From Agrococcus baldri (GTDB lineage Bacteria > Actinomycetota > Actinomycetes > Actinomycetales > Microbacteriaceae): DNA of 64,000 nucleotides. Below are positions 1-7,806 of the stretch, one piece after another. The DNA is taken from the NCBI GenBank assembly GCA_900114805.1, contig FOZN01000001.1, forward strand, positions 1-64,000, written 5' to 3'. Each line of letters starts with the position of its first letter. Position 1 is the stretch's first letter. The translations under genes were made by a program, and so were the position numbers. The notes beneath the pieces were generated by a model. That model was given only the letters and a program-made list of their open reading frames with translations. It had not been told where the DNA came from and ran no database searches.

Positions 1-168
1 GGCCAGCCCCCCGCTCGAGTGGCCAGCCCCCCGCTCGAGTGGCCAGCCCCCCGCTCGAGTGGCCAGCCCCCCGCTCGAGTGGCCAGTCCCCCGCTCGAGT
101 GGCCAGTCCCCCGCTCGAGTGGCCAGTCCCCCGCTCGAGTGGCCAGTCCCCCGCTCGAGTGGCCAGTC
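1..168. repeat. Left tandem array, 20-bp unit, at least 8 copies
   Basis: Eight consecutive 20-bp units fill 1-160, and a partial unit follows to 168. The unit reads GGCCAGCCCCCCGCTCGAGT in copies 1-4; copies 5-8 carry T in place of C at unit position 7. The array starts at the window edge, so its true length is unknown. It is non-coding by appearance: open frames through it are just repeat translation. The units are an imperfect reverse complement of the array at 241-425, so the two arrays face each other. Confidence 0.95.
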
Positions 169-210
169 TTCGCGTGAATGCTCGGACGAGGGCATTGTGT
201 TTTCGTGCGT

Positions 211-226
211 CGGCTCGATCGAGCCG
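211..226. repeat. 16-bp perfect palindrome between the two arrays
   Basis: CGGCTCGATCGAGCCG is self-complementary over 16 bases and lies between the facing arrays, near their midpoint. Flanking GTGTT (about 197-201) and AACAC (about 231-235) could extend it to a longer imperfect hairpin. It would form the tip of the large foldback made by the two arrays. Confidence 0.7.
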
Positions 227-240
227 CTTGAACACACCAG

Positions 241-425
241 GGTCCACGCAAGCGCGGAGGTGGCCACTCAAGCGCGGAGGCGGCCACTCAAGCGCGGAGG
301 CGGCCACTCAAGCGCGGAGCAGACCACTCAAGCGCGGAGATGGCCACTCAAGCGTGGAGGTGGCCACTCAAGCGTGGAGGTGGCCACTCAAGCGCGGAGG
401 TGGCCACTCAAGCGCGGGAGGCGGC
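241..425. repeat. Right tandem array, 20-bp unit, about 9 copies, inverted to the left array
   Basis: About nine 20-bp units of the type ACTCAAGCGCGGAGGTGGCC run from 241 to about 425 with point variants (the copy at 321-340 is the most divergent). The unit matches the reverse complement of the left-array unit at about 16 of 20 positions, so this is a diverged inverted copy of the same satellite. It ends about 50 bp before the stop of the mcdR-like gene, so mcdR transcripts would run into it. Confidence 0.92.
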
Positions 426-477
426 CACTCGAGGAGCGGCGGCGCGGAGGAGGCGCGCCGCCGACGGCGGCCGCGCG

Positions 478-1044
478 TCAGGCCGTGCGGCTCTTGCGTG
501 CGCGGCGGGCGGCGAGCTCGTCGACCGGCTGCTGGTCGACCGGCGTGACCTCGAGCTCGATCAGCTGCGTCTCGACCTCGCGCAGCACCTTGCCGACGGC
601 GATGCCGAACACGCCCTGGCCGCGACCGAGGAGGTCGATGACCTCGTCGTTCGAGGTGCAGAGGTAGACGCTCGCGCCGTCGGAGATGAGGGTGGTCTGG
701 GTCAGGTCGCGCACGCCGGCGTCGTGCAGCTGCACGATGGCGACGCGGATCTGCTGCAGCGAGATGCCGGTGTCGAGCAGGCGCTTGACAAGCTTGAGCA
801 CCAGGATGTCGCGGAAGGAGTAGAGTCGCTGGCTGCCGGAGCCGGTGGCCGAGCGGACGGTCGGCTCGACCAGGCCGGTGCGCGCCCAGTAGTCGAGCTG
901 GCGGTAGGTGATGCCTGCCGCGTCTGCGGCGATGGCGCCCTTGTAGCCCACGGCGTCGTCCTCCTGCGGGAGGCCGTCGGTGAACAGCAGACCGAGCTCG
1001 TGGCGGCTCGTCCCGCCCTGGTCATCCCGGCTGCCGTCGCGCAT
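478..1044 (-). CDS. mcdR: MerR-family regulator, McdR (Rv1830) type
   Basis: 188-residue MerR-type transcription factor. The N-terminal third holds the winged-helix region with the family signature GITYRQLDYWARTGLV, followed by GSGSQRLYSF and the ILVLKLVKRLLDTGIS helix. The C-terminal part has FISDG-like and QGVFGIAV motifs shared with mycobacterial Rv1830, a cell-division regulator. I chose the ATG at 1044 because AAGGGA precedes it by about 6 nt; an in-frame start at 1071 lacks this. It is the distal gene of the conserved garA-ftsR-mcdR neighbourhood. A dyad at 1067-1090 directly upstream is a likely operator. Family assignment is firm from motifs and context; its target genes here are inferred. 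Confidence 0.9.
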   Translation of the reverse strand: MRDGSRDDQGGTSRHELGLLFTDGLPQEDDAVGYKGAIAADAAGITYRQLDYWARTGLVEPTVRSATGSGSQRLYSFRDILVLKLVKRLLDTGISLQQIRVAIVQLHDAGVRDLTQTTLISDGASVYLCTSNDEVIDLLGRGQGVFGIAVGKVLREVETQLIELEVTPVDQQPVDELAARRARKSRTA

Positions 1045-1066
1045 TGCCGTCCCTTCCGCTGCTGGG

Positions 1067-1090
1067 CTCAACCTTCAAGTAATGGTTGAG
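1067..1090. promoter_or_regulatory. Inverted-repeat operator upstream of the mcdR-like gene
   Basis: CTCAACC at 1067-1073 and GGTTGAG at 1084-1090 are perfect inverted copies separated by 10 bp. The dyad sits about 23 bp upstream of the chosen mcdR start. A -10-like TACGGT on the minus strand lies at 1101-1106, so the dyad would overlap the transcription start. Autoregulation, or control by the neighbouring FtsR-type MerR protein, is the simplest reading. Confidence 0.5.
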
Positions 1091-1205
1091 TGTTGGCCCC
1101 ACCGTAGCGACCCGACGCCTCGCTCCCGGGGATATCCGGATCGGGCGGCGTGTCGAGGCCGAGTCTACGCCCTGCCGCCCACGACGGGCAGGGGCGCGCC
1201 CGCGA

Positions 1206-1889
1206 TCAGGCGCCCAGCGAGTCGCGCGTGAGGAGCTCGCGCACCGACTGGATCTGGCTCGCGAGGTCGCGCGCCGCCTCCGCTGCCCTGGCCTGGCTGC
1301 CGGTCTCGCGACGGCCGCGCATGGGCTTCAGCGCCGACTCGATCAGCGCCGCCTCGCGCTGCGCCGATTGCCGCATGCCGCGCAGGTGGCGCGGCTCGAT
1401 GCCGAAGCGCTGCAGCTCGACCAGGGACTTCAGCGCCTGCACGGCGGCATCGCCGAAGGGCTCGGCGCCCGGCACCAGCTGGGCGGAGAGGGCGTCGGCG
1501 AGCAGCTGCTTCGATGCGCCGGTCTCGGCCTGCAGCTCTGCCCGCGAGAGCCGCCGCTCGGCACCCAGGATGGAGGGGGCCTCGACGCGCACGTTCGCGC
1601 CGGGGATCTGCGGGGTGCGACCGGCGTCGATGTCGTCGAGGTGGCCGAGGATCACCTTCAGCGGCAGGTAGTGGTCGCGCTGCAGCGTCAGGATGTAGCG
1701 CAGCCGCTCGAGGTCGGCGGCGTCGAACTTGCGGTAGCCGGAGCTGGTGCGCTGGGGCGAGATGAGCCCCTGGTCCTCGAGGAAGCGCAGCTTCGACGGC
1801 GACAGGTCGGGGAACTCCGGGCCCAGCTTCGCCAGCACCTGGCCGATGGAGAGGAGGCCGGCGGGCTTCCTCGCAGCCTGTGCGCTCAC
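1206..1889 (-). CDS. ftsR: MerR-family regulator, FtsR (Rv1828) type
   Basis: 227 residues. The MerR helix-turn-helix occupies roughly residues 12-80 (LLSIGQVLAKLGPEFPDLS, KLRFLEDQGL, SGYRKFDAADLERLRYIL). A C-terminal effector-like helical domain follows from about residue 120. This matches FtsR of Corynebacterium and Rv1828 of Mycobacterium, which regulate ftsZ and cell-division genes. The GTG start at 1889 overlaps the end of the FHA gene (stop at 1886), so the two are translationally coupled. The gene lies downstream of garA and upstream of mcdR in the usual actinobacterial order. The bifunctional nuclease gene often found between the MerR genes in mycobacteria is absent. Confidence 0.92.
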   Translation of the reverse strand: MSAQAARKPAGLLSIGQVLAKLGPEFPDLSPSKLRFLEDQGLISPQRTSSGYRKFDAADLERLRYILTLQRDHYLPLKVILGHLDDIDAGRTPQIPGANVRVEAPSILGAERRLSRAELQAETGASKQLLADALSAQLVPGAEPFGDAAVQALKSLVELQRFGIEPRHLRGMRQSAQREAALIESALKPMRGRRETGSQARAAEAARDLASQIQSVRELLTRDSLGA

Positions 1890-2329
1890 GCCCGCTGCTC
1901 GAGATCGAGCCGGGAGCGGTAGAAGGTGAGACGGAACTTGCCGACCTGCACCTCGGCGCCGTCGCGCAGCACGACCGACTCGACGCGCTCGCCGTTGTGG
2001 TACGTGCCGTTGAGCGAGCCGAGGTCGCGCAGCTCGAACGCCGTGCCGGAGCGAGCGAACTCGGCGTGCCGGCGCGAGACGGTGACGTCGTCGAGGAAGA
2101 TGTCGGCGTCCGGGTGGCGGCCGGCGATGGTGGAGTCCTGGTCGAGCAGGAAGCGCGCGCCCACGTTCGGCCCGCGGCGCACGACGAGGATCGCCGAGCC
2201 CGAGGGCAGGGAGGCGACCGCCTCGCGGTCCTCCGGCGAGGTGCCCTCGATCATCGCCGCCAGCTGCGCGCGGTAGTCGTCACCCCATGACTGCGTGCTC
2301 TCGCCGTCGCGGCCGTCGTGCTCGGTCAT
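1886..2329 (-). CDS. garA: FHA-domain protein, GarA/OdhI type
   Basis: 147 residues. A short flexible N-terminus is followed by one forkhead-associated domain (about residues 45-140). Phosphothreonine-binding motifs are present: AGRHPDADI, SRRHAEF and GSLNGTY. GarA/OdhI proteins bind and restrain 2-oxoglutarate dehydrogenase and glutamate enzymes, and Ser/Thr kinases switch this off by phosphorylating an N-terminal ETTS motif. Here that stretch reads ESTQSW, so only one Thr is retained. The start at 2329 is fixed by GGAGGA about 5 nt upstream; the open frame continues to 2401 without a better start. It overlaps ftsR by 4 bp. Confidence 0.9.
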   Translation of the reverse strand: MTEHDGRDGESTQSWGDDYRAQLAAMIEGTSPEDREAVASLPSGSAILVVRRGPNVGARFLLDQDSTIAGRHPDADIFLDDVTVSRRHAEFARSGTAFELRDLGSLNGTYHNGERVESVVLRDGAEVQVGKFRLTFYRSRLDLEQRA

Positions 2330-2484
2330 GCGGTTCCTCCACGCGAATGGTGCCAGCAGGCGCTGGCGGACGTTCAGCATAGCGTCGGAGCCTGTGCGCA
2401 AGGCCCATCGCTGGAACCCTCGCCGACGAGGGCACCGACGCCCTGAGACGCCACCCTAGCGAATGCGCGGGCGCGGCGGGAGGC

Positions 2485-2799
2485 TCAGGAGAAGCCGGCG
2501 AACTGGCGCAGCAGCGCGGCCACCGCGGCGGCCGCCGCGACCGCCACGATGAACGGCGCGCGCACCGCGAACAGGCCGGCCGCGACCAGCACCGCGGGGA
2601 TGCGCGCGTCGAGCACGATCCCCTCGCCGCCGCCGAGCGTCTGCACGGCGACCAGGCCGGCCAGCAGCGAGACGGTCAGCAGCTCGAGCGTGCGGCGCGG
2701 GCGCGGCTGGTCGAACAGCCGCGGCGGCACGGCGTAGCCGAGCAGCTTGATCGCGAGCACCGCGATGGACGCGAGCAGGATGAGGTGCCAGAGGGTCAC
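2485..2799 (-). CDS. azlD: AzlD-family branched-chain amino-acid exporter small subunit
   Basis: 104 residues with about four hydrophobic segments and the family pattern near the N-terminus (LLGYAVPPRLF after a first membrane helix). AzlD is the small partner of AzlC; together they form a branched-chain amino-acid exporter (BrnFE in corynebacteria). The GTG start at 2799 overlaps the azlC stop in a GTGA arrangement (4 bp), so the subunits are translationally coupled. Substrate here is assigned from the family only. Confidence 0.85.
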   Translation of the reverse strand: MTLWHLILLASIAVLAIKLLGYAVPPRLFDQPRPRRTLELLTVSLLAGLVAVQTLGGGEGIVLDARIPAVLVAAGLFAVRAPFIVAVAAAAAVAALLRQFAGFS

Positions 2800-3524
2800 G
2801 CGTGCTGCCCCTCTCGGTGCTCCGGCCCGCCGGGGTCGGCCAGGTCGGACTCATGCTTGGGCCCGAACCAGTTCGTGAGCCCCACGACGACGCCGACCAC
2901 CGCCGCCAGGATCACGGGCGTGCCGGAGGGCGCGACCGGCAGCAGCGCCGCCGCGAGCGCCGCGCTGGCGGCGGCCACCGCGATCGCCTGCCTTGCCTTC
3001 AGCCGCGGCCACAGCAGGCCGACGAACGCCGCGGCGGCAGCGGCGTCGAGGCCCCACTGCTTCGGGTCGCCGAGCAGGTCGCCCAGCAGCGCACCGGCGA
3101 GGGTCGCCAGGTTCCAGCCGACGAAGATGCCGACGCCCGTGACCCAGAAGCCGATCCGCTGCGCCTTCGGCTGCGACTGCGCCAGCGCCACTGCGGTCGA
3201 CTCGTCGATCGTCACGTGCGCGGCCAGCGGCATCAGCATCGGCCGCGGCTGCACCACCCGCCGCATGCTCATGCCGTAGAGGGCGTTGCGCAGCCCCAGC
3301 ATCCCGGCGCTCGCGACGCCCGCGATGCCACCGCCGGCGGCGATGACGCCGATGAACGCGAACTGCGAGCCGCCCGAGAACATCAGCAGGCTGAGCACCA
3401 TCGTCTGCCACAGATCGAGGCCGCTCGCGATCGAGAGCGCCCCGAACGAGAGGCCGTAGGCACTGGTCGCCACGACGACCGACACGCCCTCCCGCCAGGC
3501 GCGACCCACCGCATCCGTCTGCAC
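2796..3524 (-). CDS. azlC: AzlC-family permease, branched-chain amino-acid exporter large subunit
   Basis: 242 residues, about seven membrane segments. The AzlC signature region AYGLSFGALSIASGL is followed by MFSGGSQFAFIG near residues 20-60. With AzlD it is expected to export branched-chain amino acids (BrnF homologue). The GTG start at 3524 lies 6 nt downstream of a minus-strand TAGGCT box at 3531-3536, suggesting a leaderless transcript for azlCD. The promoter is divergent from tag at 3591. Confidence 0.88.
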   Translation of the reverse strand: MQTDAVGRAWREGVSVVVATSAYGLSFGALSIASGLDLWQTMVLSLLMFSGGSQFAFIGVIAAGGGIAGVASAGMLGLRNALYGMSMRRVVQPRPMLMPLAAHVTIDESTAVALAQSQPKAQRIGFWVTGVGIFVGWNLATLAGALLGDLLGDPKQWGLDAAAAAAFVGLLWPRLKARQAIAVAAASAALAAALLPVAPSGTPVILAAVVGVVVGLTNWFGPKHESDLADPGGPEHREGQHA

Positions 3525-3530
3525 CGGATC

Positions 3531-3536
3531 AGCCTA
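3531..3536 (-). promoter_or_regulatory. -10 box (TAGGCT) of azlCD, leaderless
   Basis: TAGGCT on the minus strand ends 6 nt before the azlC GTG. The spacing places transcription start at or next to the start codon. No ribosome-binding site is seen in between. Confidence 0.5.
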
Positions 3537-3577
3537 ATCGGAGAGCGCGGTCCTGCTCGCGCCCGGTCCCGCGCCGC

Positions 3578-3583
3578 TAGCCT
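3578..3583 (+). promoter_or_regulatory. -10 box (TAGCCT) of tag, leaderless
   Basis: TAGCCT ends 7 nt before the ATG of tag. With the divergent azlC box at 3531-3536, the 66-bp gap holds two back-to-back promoters. Confidence 0.5.
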
Positions 3584-3590
3584 GGAGCGC

Positions 3591-4196
3591 ATGAGCCTGC
3601 TTGCCGGCGACGACGGCCTCGCCCGGCCCGCGTGGGCCGCGACCGACCCGCTCATGCGCGACTACTACGACCGCGAGTGGGGCATGCCCGTGCGCGATGA
3701 GACCGGACTGTTCGAGCGGCTCTCGCTCGAGGCCTTCCAGTCGGGGCTGTCGTGGTCGACCATCCTGCGCAAGCGGCCGGCGTTCCGCGAGGCCTTCCAC
3801 GGGTTCGAGGCGGATGCGGTGGCCCGCTTCGACGAGGACGACACGGCCAGGCTGCTGGCCGATGCGCGCATCGTGCGCAATCGGCGCAAGATCGCCGCGA
3901 CCATCCAGAACGCCCGCGCGACCGTGGCGCTGCGCGAGGCGGAGGGACTGGCGTCGCTGATCTGGTCGTTCCAGCCCGCTGCGACGCCGACGCCGACGAC
4001 CTTCGCCGAGGTGCCGACGCAGAGCGCGGAGTCGATCGCGCTGTCGAAGGAGCTCAAGCGCCGCGGCTTCGCGCACGTGGGGCCCACCACGATGCACGCG
4101 CTCATGGAGGCGGTCGGCATCATCGACACGCATCTGCTCGGCTCGCACCGGCGCGGCTCGAGCGGCATCTGGGCAGCCGACGGGAGCAGAGCATGA
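3591..4196 (+). CDS. tag: DNA-3-methyladenine glycosylase I
   Basis: 201 residues. Tag removes 3-methyladenine from alkylated DNA to start base-excision repair. Family motifs are present: DPLMRDYYDREWGMP (residues 19-33), LFERLSLEAFQSGLSW carrying the catalytic-site Glu, RKRPAFREAF, and LKRRGFAHVGPTT. The four zinc ligands known in E. coli Tag (Cys4, His17, His175, Cys179) align with Pro, Tyr, His and Ser here, so the zinc site appears lost. The ATG at 3591 follows a TAGCCT -10 box by 7 nt. Its stop overlaps the next gene by 4 bp (ATGA), beginning a three-gene unit. Confidence 0.92.
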   Translation: MSLLAGDDGLARPAWAATDPLMRDYYDREWGMPVRDETGLFERLSLEAFQSGLSWSTILRKRPAFREAFHGFEADAVARFDEDDTARLLADARIVRNRRKIAATIQNARATVALREAEGLASLIWSFQPAATPTPTTFAEVPTQSAESIALSKELKRRGFAHVGPTTMHALMEAVGIIDTHLLGSHRRGSSGIWAADGSRA

Positions 4197-4942
4197 GGCA
4201 GATCCTGATCGTCCAGTCGCGGCCCGAGGACGCCGTCGCCGACGCGGAGCTCGAGGCGATGGTGCGCTTCGGCCGCCTCGACGACGCCCGCATCCGGCGC
4301 GTGCGGCTCGACCGCGAGCAGCCGGCGCTCGGCAGCGGCGCGGTGGGCGCGAGCGGCGTCGACCTGACCGACATCGACGCCGTGCTGGTCGGCGGCGGTC
4401 CCGCCAACTTCAGCGACGAGCACGGCCGCCCGCCGGGCCACGCCGCCACCGTCACGTGGCTGACCGACCTCGCCACCCGCGTCATCCGCGACGGAGTGCC
4501 CTACCTGGGCGCCTGCCTCGGGCTCGGTGCCCTCGTGCACGCTCTGGGCGACCGCATGGTGCGCGGCATCGCCGAGTCGGTGGCGCCGGTCGAGCTGAGC
4601 CTGGTCGGCGAGGACTGGCTCACCGACGGCCTGCCGCGTGCCTTCACCGCGTTCGGCGGCCACAAGGAGGGCATCGCCCAGGCGCCCGAGGGCGCGACGA
4701 CGCTCGCTGTCTCTGCCGCGTGCGTCCACATGGTGCGCGTCGGCGAGCATGCGGTGGGCACGCAGTTCCACCCGGAGCTCGGCGCCGAGGGGCTCGAGCA
4801 GCGCATCCGCGTCTACCGCGACCACGGCTACTTCTCCCCCGCCGAGGTCGACGACCTGGTCGCCGCCGGCCGCGCGGCGCACGTGACGCATCCGCAGACC
4901 ATCCTCGCCCGCTTCGCCGAGCGCTACGGGCTCACGCGGTGA
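4193..4942 (+). CDS. Class I glutamine amidotransferase-like protein
   Basis: 249 residues, one triad-type glutamine amidotransferase domain with no synthetase domain attached. The nucleophile elbow is YLGACLGLG (Cys108), and the downstream pair is in TQFHPELG (His195 and Glu197), so the catalytic triad is intact. It resembles GMP-synthase-like stand-alone GATases that hydrolyse a gamma-glutamyl bond or release glutamine nitrogen for an unknown acceptor. It overlaps tag by 4 bp, and its TGA stop overlaps the GTG of the glycerate kinase. Physiological substrate is not recognisable from sequence. Confidence 0.85.
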   Translation: MRQILIVQSRPEDAVADAELEAMVRFGRLDDARIRRVRLDREQPALGSGAVGASGVDLTDIDAVLVGGGPANFSDEHGRPPGHAATVTWLTDLATRVIRDGVPYLGACLGLGALVHALGDRMVRGIAESVAPVELSLVGEDWLTDGLPRAFTAFGGHKEGIAQAPEGATTLAVSAACVHMVRVGEHAVGTQFHPELGAEGLEQRIRVYRDHGYFSPAEVDDLVAAGRAAHVTHPQTILARFAERYGLTR

Positions 4943-6084
4943 CGCCTGCCGCGAGCGCCGCCGGGCAGCGCGCGGTCGTCGCCTTCGACGCCTTCAAGGG
5001 CAGCCTGACCGCCGCCGAGGCGTGCGCGGCGGCCGGCCGCGGCATCCGCTCGGTGGTGCCGGACGCCGACGTGCTGCTCGTGCCGATGGCCGACGGCGGC
5101 GAGGGCTCGCTCGATGCGCTGCTCGCTCGCGGCGGCGAGGAGATCGTCACCGCCACCGTCGACGCCATCGGTCGCCCGGCACGGGCGCGCTGGGCGCTCG
5201 AGGGCACGCACGCCATCATCGAGCTCGCGCAGGCCGCCGGGCTGCCCCAGGTCGAGGATGCGCCGCTGCAGCCGCTGGCCGCCTCGACCGCGGGCCTCGG
5301 CCCGGTGGTGCTCGCGGCGCTCGACCGCGGCGCCGACGAGCTCACCCTGCTGCTGGGCGGCTCGGCCACGAGTGACGGCGGCGCCGGGCTGCTGACCGCC
5401 CTCGGGGCGCGGCTGACGGATGCGTCGGGCCTCCCCGTGCAGGCCGGTGGCGGCGGGCTCGGCGCGATCGCGCACCTCGACCCGGCAGGCTTCGATCCCC
5501 GCGCCCTCGCCGCCACCTGGCGCTTCGTCACCGACGTCGACGCGCCGCTCACCGGCCCGCGCGGCGCAGCGGCCGTGTTCGGCCCGCAGAAGGGTGCGAG
5601 CGCCGCCGAGGTGGCCGCGCTCGACGCCGCGCTCGAGCGCTTCGCGCGCGTCGGAGCGGCGGCGCTCGGGATCGACGCGGCGGCGATCGCCGACGTGCCC
5701 GGCGCCGGTGCCGCCGGCGGCGTCGCGAGCGTGCTGCGGGCGCTCACCGGCGGCGAGATCGTCGCCGGCGGTGACTGGTTCGCCGAGCTCGCCGGGCTCG
5801 ACGAGGCGCTCGCCGGCGCCGCCATGGTGCTCACCGGCGAGGGGCGCTTCGACACCCAGTCGGCCGGCGGCAAGGTGGTCTCGGTGGTGCACGCCGCCGC
5901 GCAGCGCCACCGGGTGCCGCTGTGCGTGCTGGCGGGATCGGTCGATGCGGCGGCCGCGCGAGCGATGGGCGTGCCGGCCTTCTCGCTCGCGGCCGGGCCC
6001 GCGACGCTGACCGAGCTGCAGCGCGACGCGGCCGGCCTGCTCGAGGCGGCCGCCGCATCCGTCGCCCGCCTGGCCCTGCGCTGA
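4939..6084 (+). CDS. Glycerate kinase (GlxK/GarK family)
   Basis: 381 residues spanning the whole glycerate kinase family 1 fold. Motifs: FDAFKGSLTAAEACAA (residues 15-30), MADGGEGS, LGGSATSDGGAG and VLTGEGRFDTQSAGGK. The enzyme phosphorylates glycerate to 2-phosphoglycerate, linking glyoxylate/tartronate metabolism to glycolysis. The GTG start at 4939 overlaps the preceding stop (GTGA). It lies 160 bp before xdhABC. Purine breakdown by way of urate yields glyoxylate, which some bacteria turn into glycerate, so the location may be functional; that link is inference, as the intermediate enzymes are not in the window. Confidence 0.9.
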   Translation: MTPAASAAGQRAVVAFDAFKGSLTAAEACAAAGRGIRSVVPDADVLLVPMADGGEGSLDALLARGGEEIVTATVDAIGRPARARWALEGTHAIIELAQAAGLPQVEDAPLQPLAASTAGLGPVVLAALDRGADELTLLLGGSATSDGGAGLLTALGARLTDASGLPVQAGGGGLGAIAHLDPAGFDPRALAATWRFVTDVDAPLTGPRGAAAVFGPQKGASAAEVAALDAALERFARVGAAALGIDAAAIADVPGAGAAGGVASVLRALTGGEIVAGGDWFAELAGLDEALAGAAMVLTGEGRFDTQSAGGKVVSVVHAAAQRHRVPLCVLAGSVDAAAARAMGVPAFSLAAGPATLTELQRDAAGLLEAAAASVARLALR

Positions 6085-6174
6085 CCGCGCCCCGGCCTGA
6101 CCGCGAGCCGTGCGGTGATCGCGAGCCGTGCGGCCCAGAGCCCGTGCGCGCGGTTCCGTCGTCGCGGGCGCGGG

Positions 6175-6240
6175 CCTATGCTCGTGTCTCACTGCAGGGC
6201 ACCGCGGCCGGAGCCGCTCGCGGAGCGGCTGCCGGAGGGA
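6175..6240 (+). promoter_or_regulatory. xdhA leader: -10-like box, hairpin and ribosome-binding site
   Basis: TATGCT at 6175-6180 is a plausible -10. The leader then contains AGCCGCT (6212-6218) and AGCGGCT (6224-6230), a perfect 7-bp stem with a 5-nt loop. The Shine-Dalgarno GGAGGGA at about 6234-6240 follows 3 nt after the stem and lies 7 nt before the xdhA ATG. The hairpin could limit ribosome access. I do not recognise a known riboswitch. Confidence 0.4.
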
Positions 6241-6247
6241 GCGCCGG

Positions 6248-7806
6248 ATGGGTTCGATCGAGATCACCGTCGACGGCGCCCCGCGCGCGGCCGACGCGAT
6301 CGGCCCGCACACGAGCCTGCTCGACTGGCTGCGCGAGCAGGGCCGCACGAGCGCCAAGGAGGGCTGCGCCGAAGGCGAGTGCGGCGCCTGCGCGGTGCTG
6401 GTGGCCCGGCCCGACGGCGGCGGGGCGACCCGCTGGACGGCGGTCAACGCGTGCCTGCCGCCCGCGCTCGCCTTCGACGGGCAGGAGATCGTCACCGCCG
6501 AGGGGCTGGGCAGCGCGCCGTCCCCGGGCGCCGCTGGTGAGCTGCACCCGGTGCAGCGGGAGATGGCCGAGCGGGGCGGCTCGCAGTGCGGCTACTGCAC
6601 CCCCGGCTTCGTCTGCGCGATGGCAGCCGAGTACTACCGCCCGGATCGCGCGGCGGCGGCGCGGCCGACCGGAGCGCGGGACCGGCCCCAGGATGGTCGG
6701 AGCGAGGGCAGCCGGCCCGACGAGCAGCGGCGGCCCGGCGAGCAGGCTGCGCTCGGCGATCATGCAGCGCACGGCGCGCAGGCCGCGCACGGCGAGTGCG
6801 GGCCCAACGGCTTCGACCTGCACGCGCTGAGCGGCAACCTGTGCCGCTGCACGGGCTACCGGCCCATCCGCGATGCGGCCTACGCGCTCGGCACCCCCGC
6901 GGCCGAGGACGCGCTCGCCCACCGCCGGGCAGAGGCACCGCCGTCGGCGCGTCCCACTGTGGTGCGCGGCGAGCGCGGCGCCTTCGTGCGGCCCGCCGAT
7001 CTGCACGAGCTCACCGAGCTGCTGGCGCAGACGCCGGAGGCGCTGCTGCTGGCGGGCGCGACCGACGCCGGCGTCGAGCGCAACCTGCGCCACGCGCGCC
7101 CGCCGCTCGTGCTCGCGATCGACCGCCTCGAGGCGCTGCGCGAGCTGCTGGTGACCGATGACGCGATCGAGCTCGGTGCCGCCCTGACGCTCAGCGAGAT
7201 CGAGCACGGGATCGCCGGCCGGGTGCCGATGCTCGACGCGCTCCTGCCCCAGTTCGCCTCCCGGCTGATCCGCAACGCCGCCACCCTCGGCGGCAACCTC
7301 GGCACCGGCTCCCCCATCGGCGACAGCCCGCCGGCACTGCTCGCGCTCGAGGCGACGCTGCTGCTGGTCTCGGCGAGCGGCGAGCGCGAGGTGCCGTTGG
7401 CCGAGTACTTCACCGGCTACCGGCAGAGCGTGCGCGCACCGGGCGAGGTGATCCGGGCGGTGCGCATCCCGCTGCCGCTCGCGCCGCTGACCGCGTTCCA
7501 CAAGATCGCCAAGCGCCGCTTCGACGACATCTCCGCGGTCGCCGTCGCGTTCGCGCTGACGCTCGACGACGGTCTGGTGACCACCGCCCGCATCGGGCTG
7601 GGCGGCGTGGCCGCCACCCCCATTCGCGCGCTCGCCGCCGAGCGTGCCCTCGAGGGCCGCACGTGGAACGAGGAGACCGCGCGGGCTGCCGCGGCCGTCC
7701 TGCGCGGCGAGGGCACACCGCTGGATGACCACCGCGCCAGCGCCCGCTACCGCAGCGCCATGCTCGAGCAGTCGCTGCTGCGTCTCCACGCCGAGTCCGT
7801 GATCTG

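Noticed and set aside
1-425. CRISPR array
   Set aside because: Units are contiguous with no unique spacers, and no cas genes are in the window; this is satellite-type repetition.
39-667. Two long open frames through the repeat arrays (at 39-548 and 59-667)
   Set aside because: They are translations of tandem repeats that change character with the array, with no ribosome-binding site and no domain.
2802-3590. Upstream extension of the tag frame
   Set aside because: It is antisense to azlC; promoter, homology and length all fit the ATG at 3591.
6085-6247. Known riboswitch upstream of xdhA
   Set aside because: Only one short hairpin is seen; no purine- or molybdenum-cofactor-riboswitch core could be recognised.
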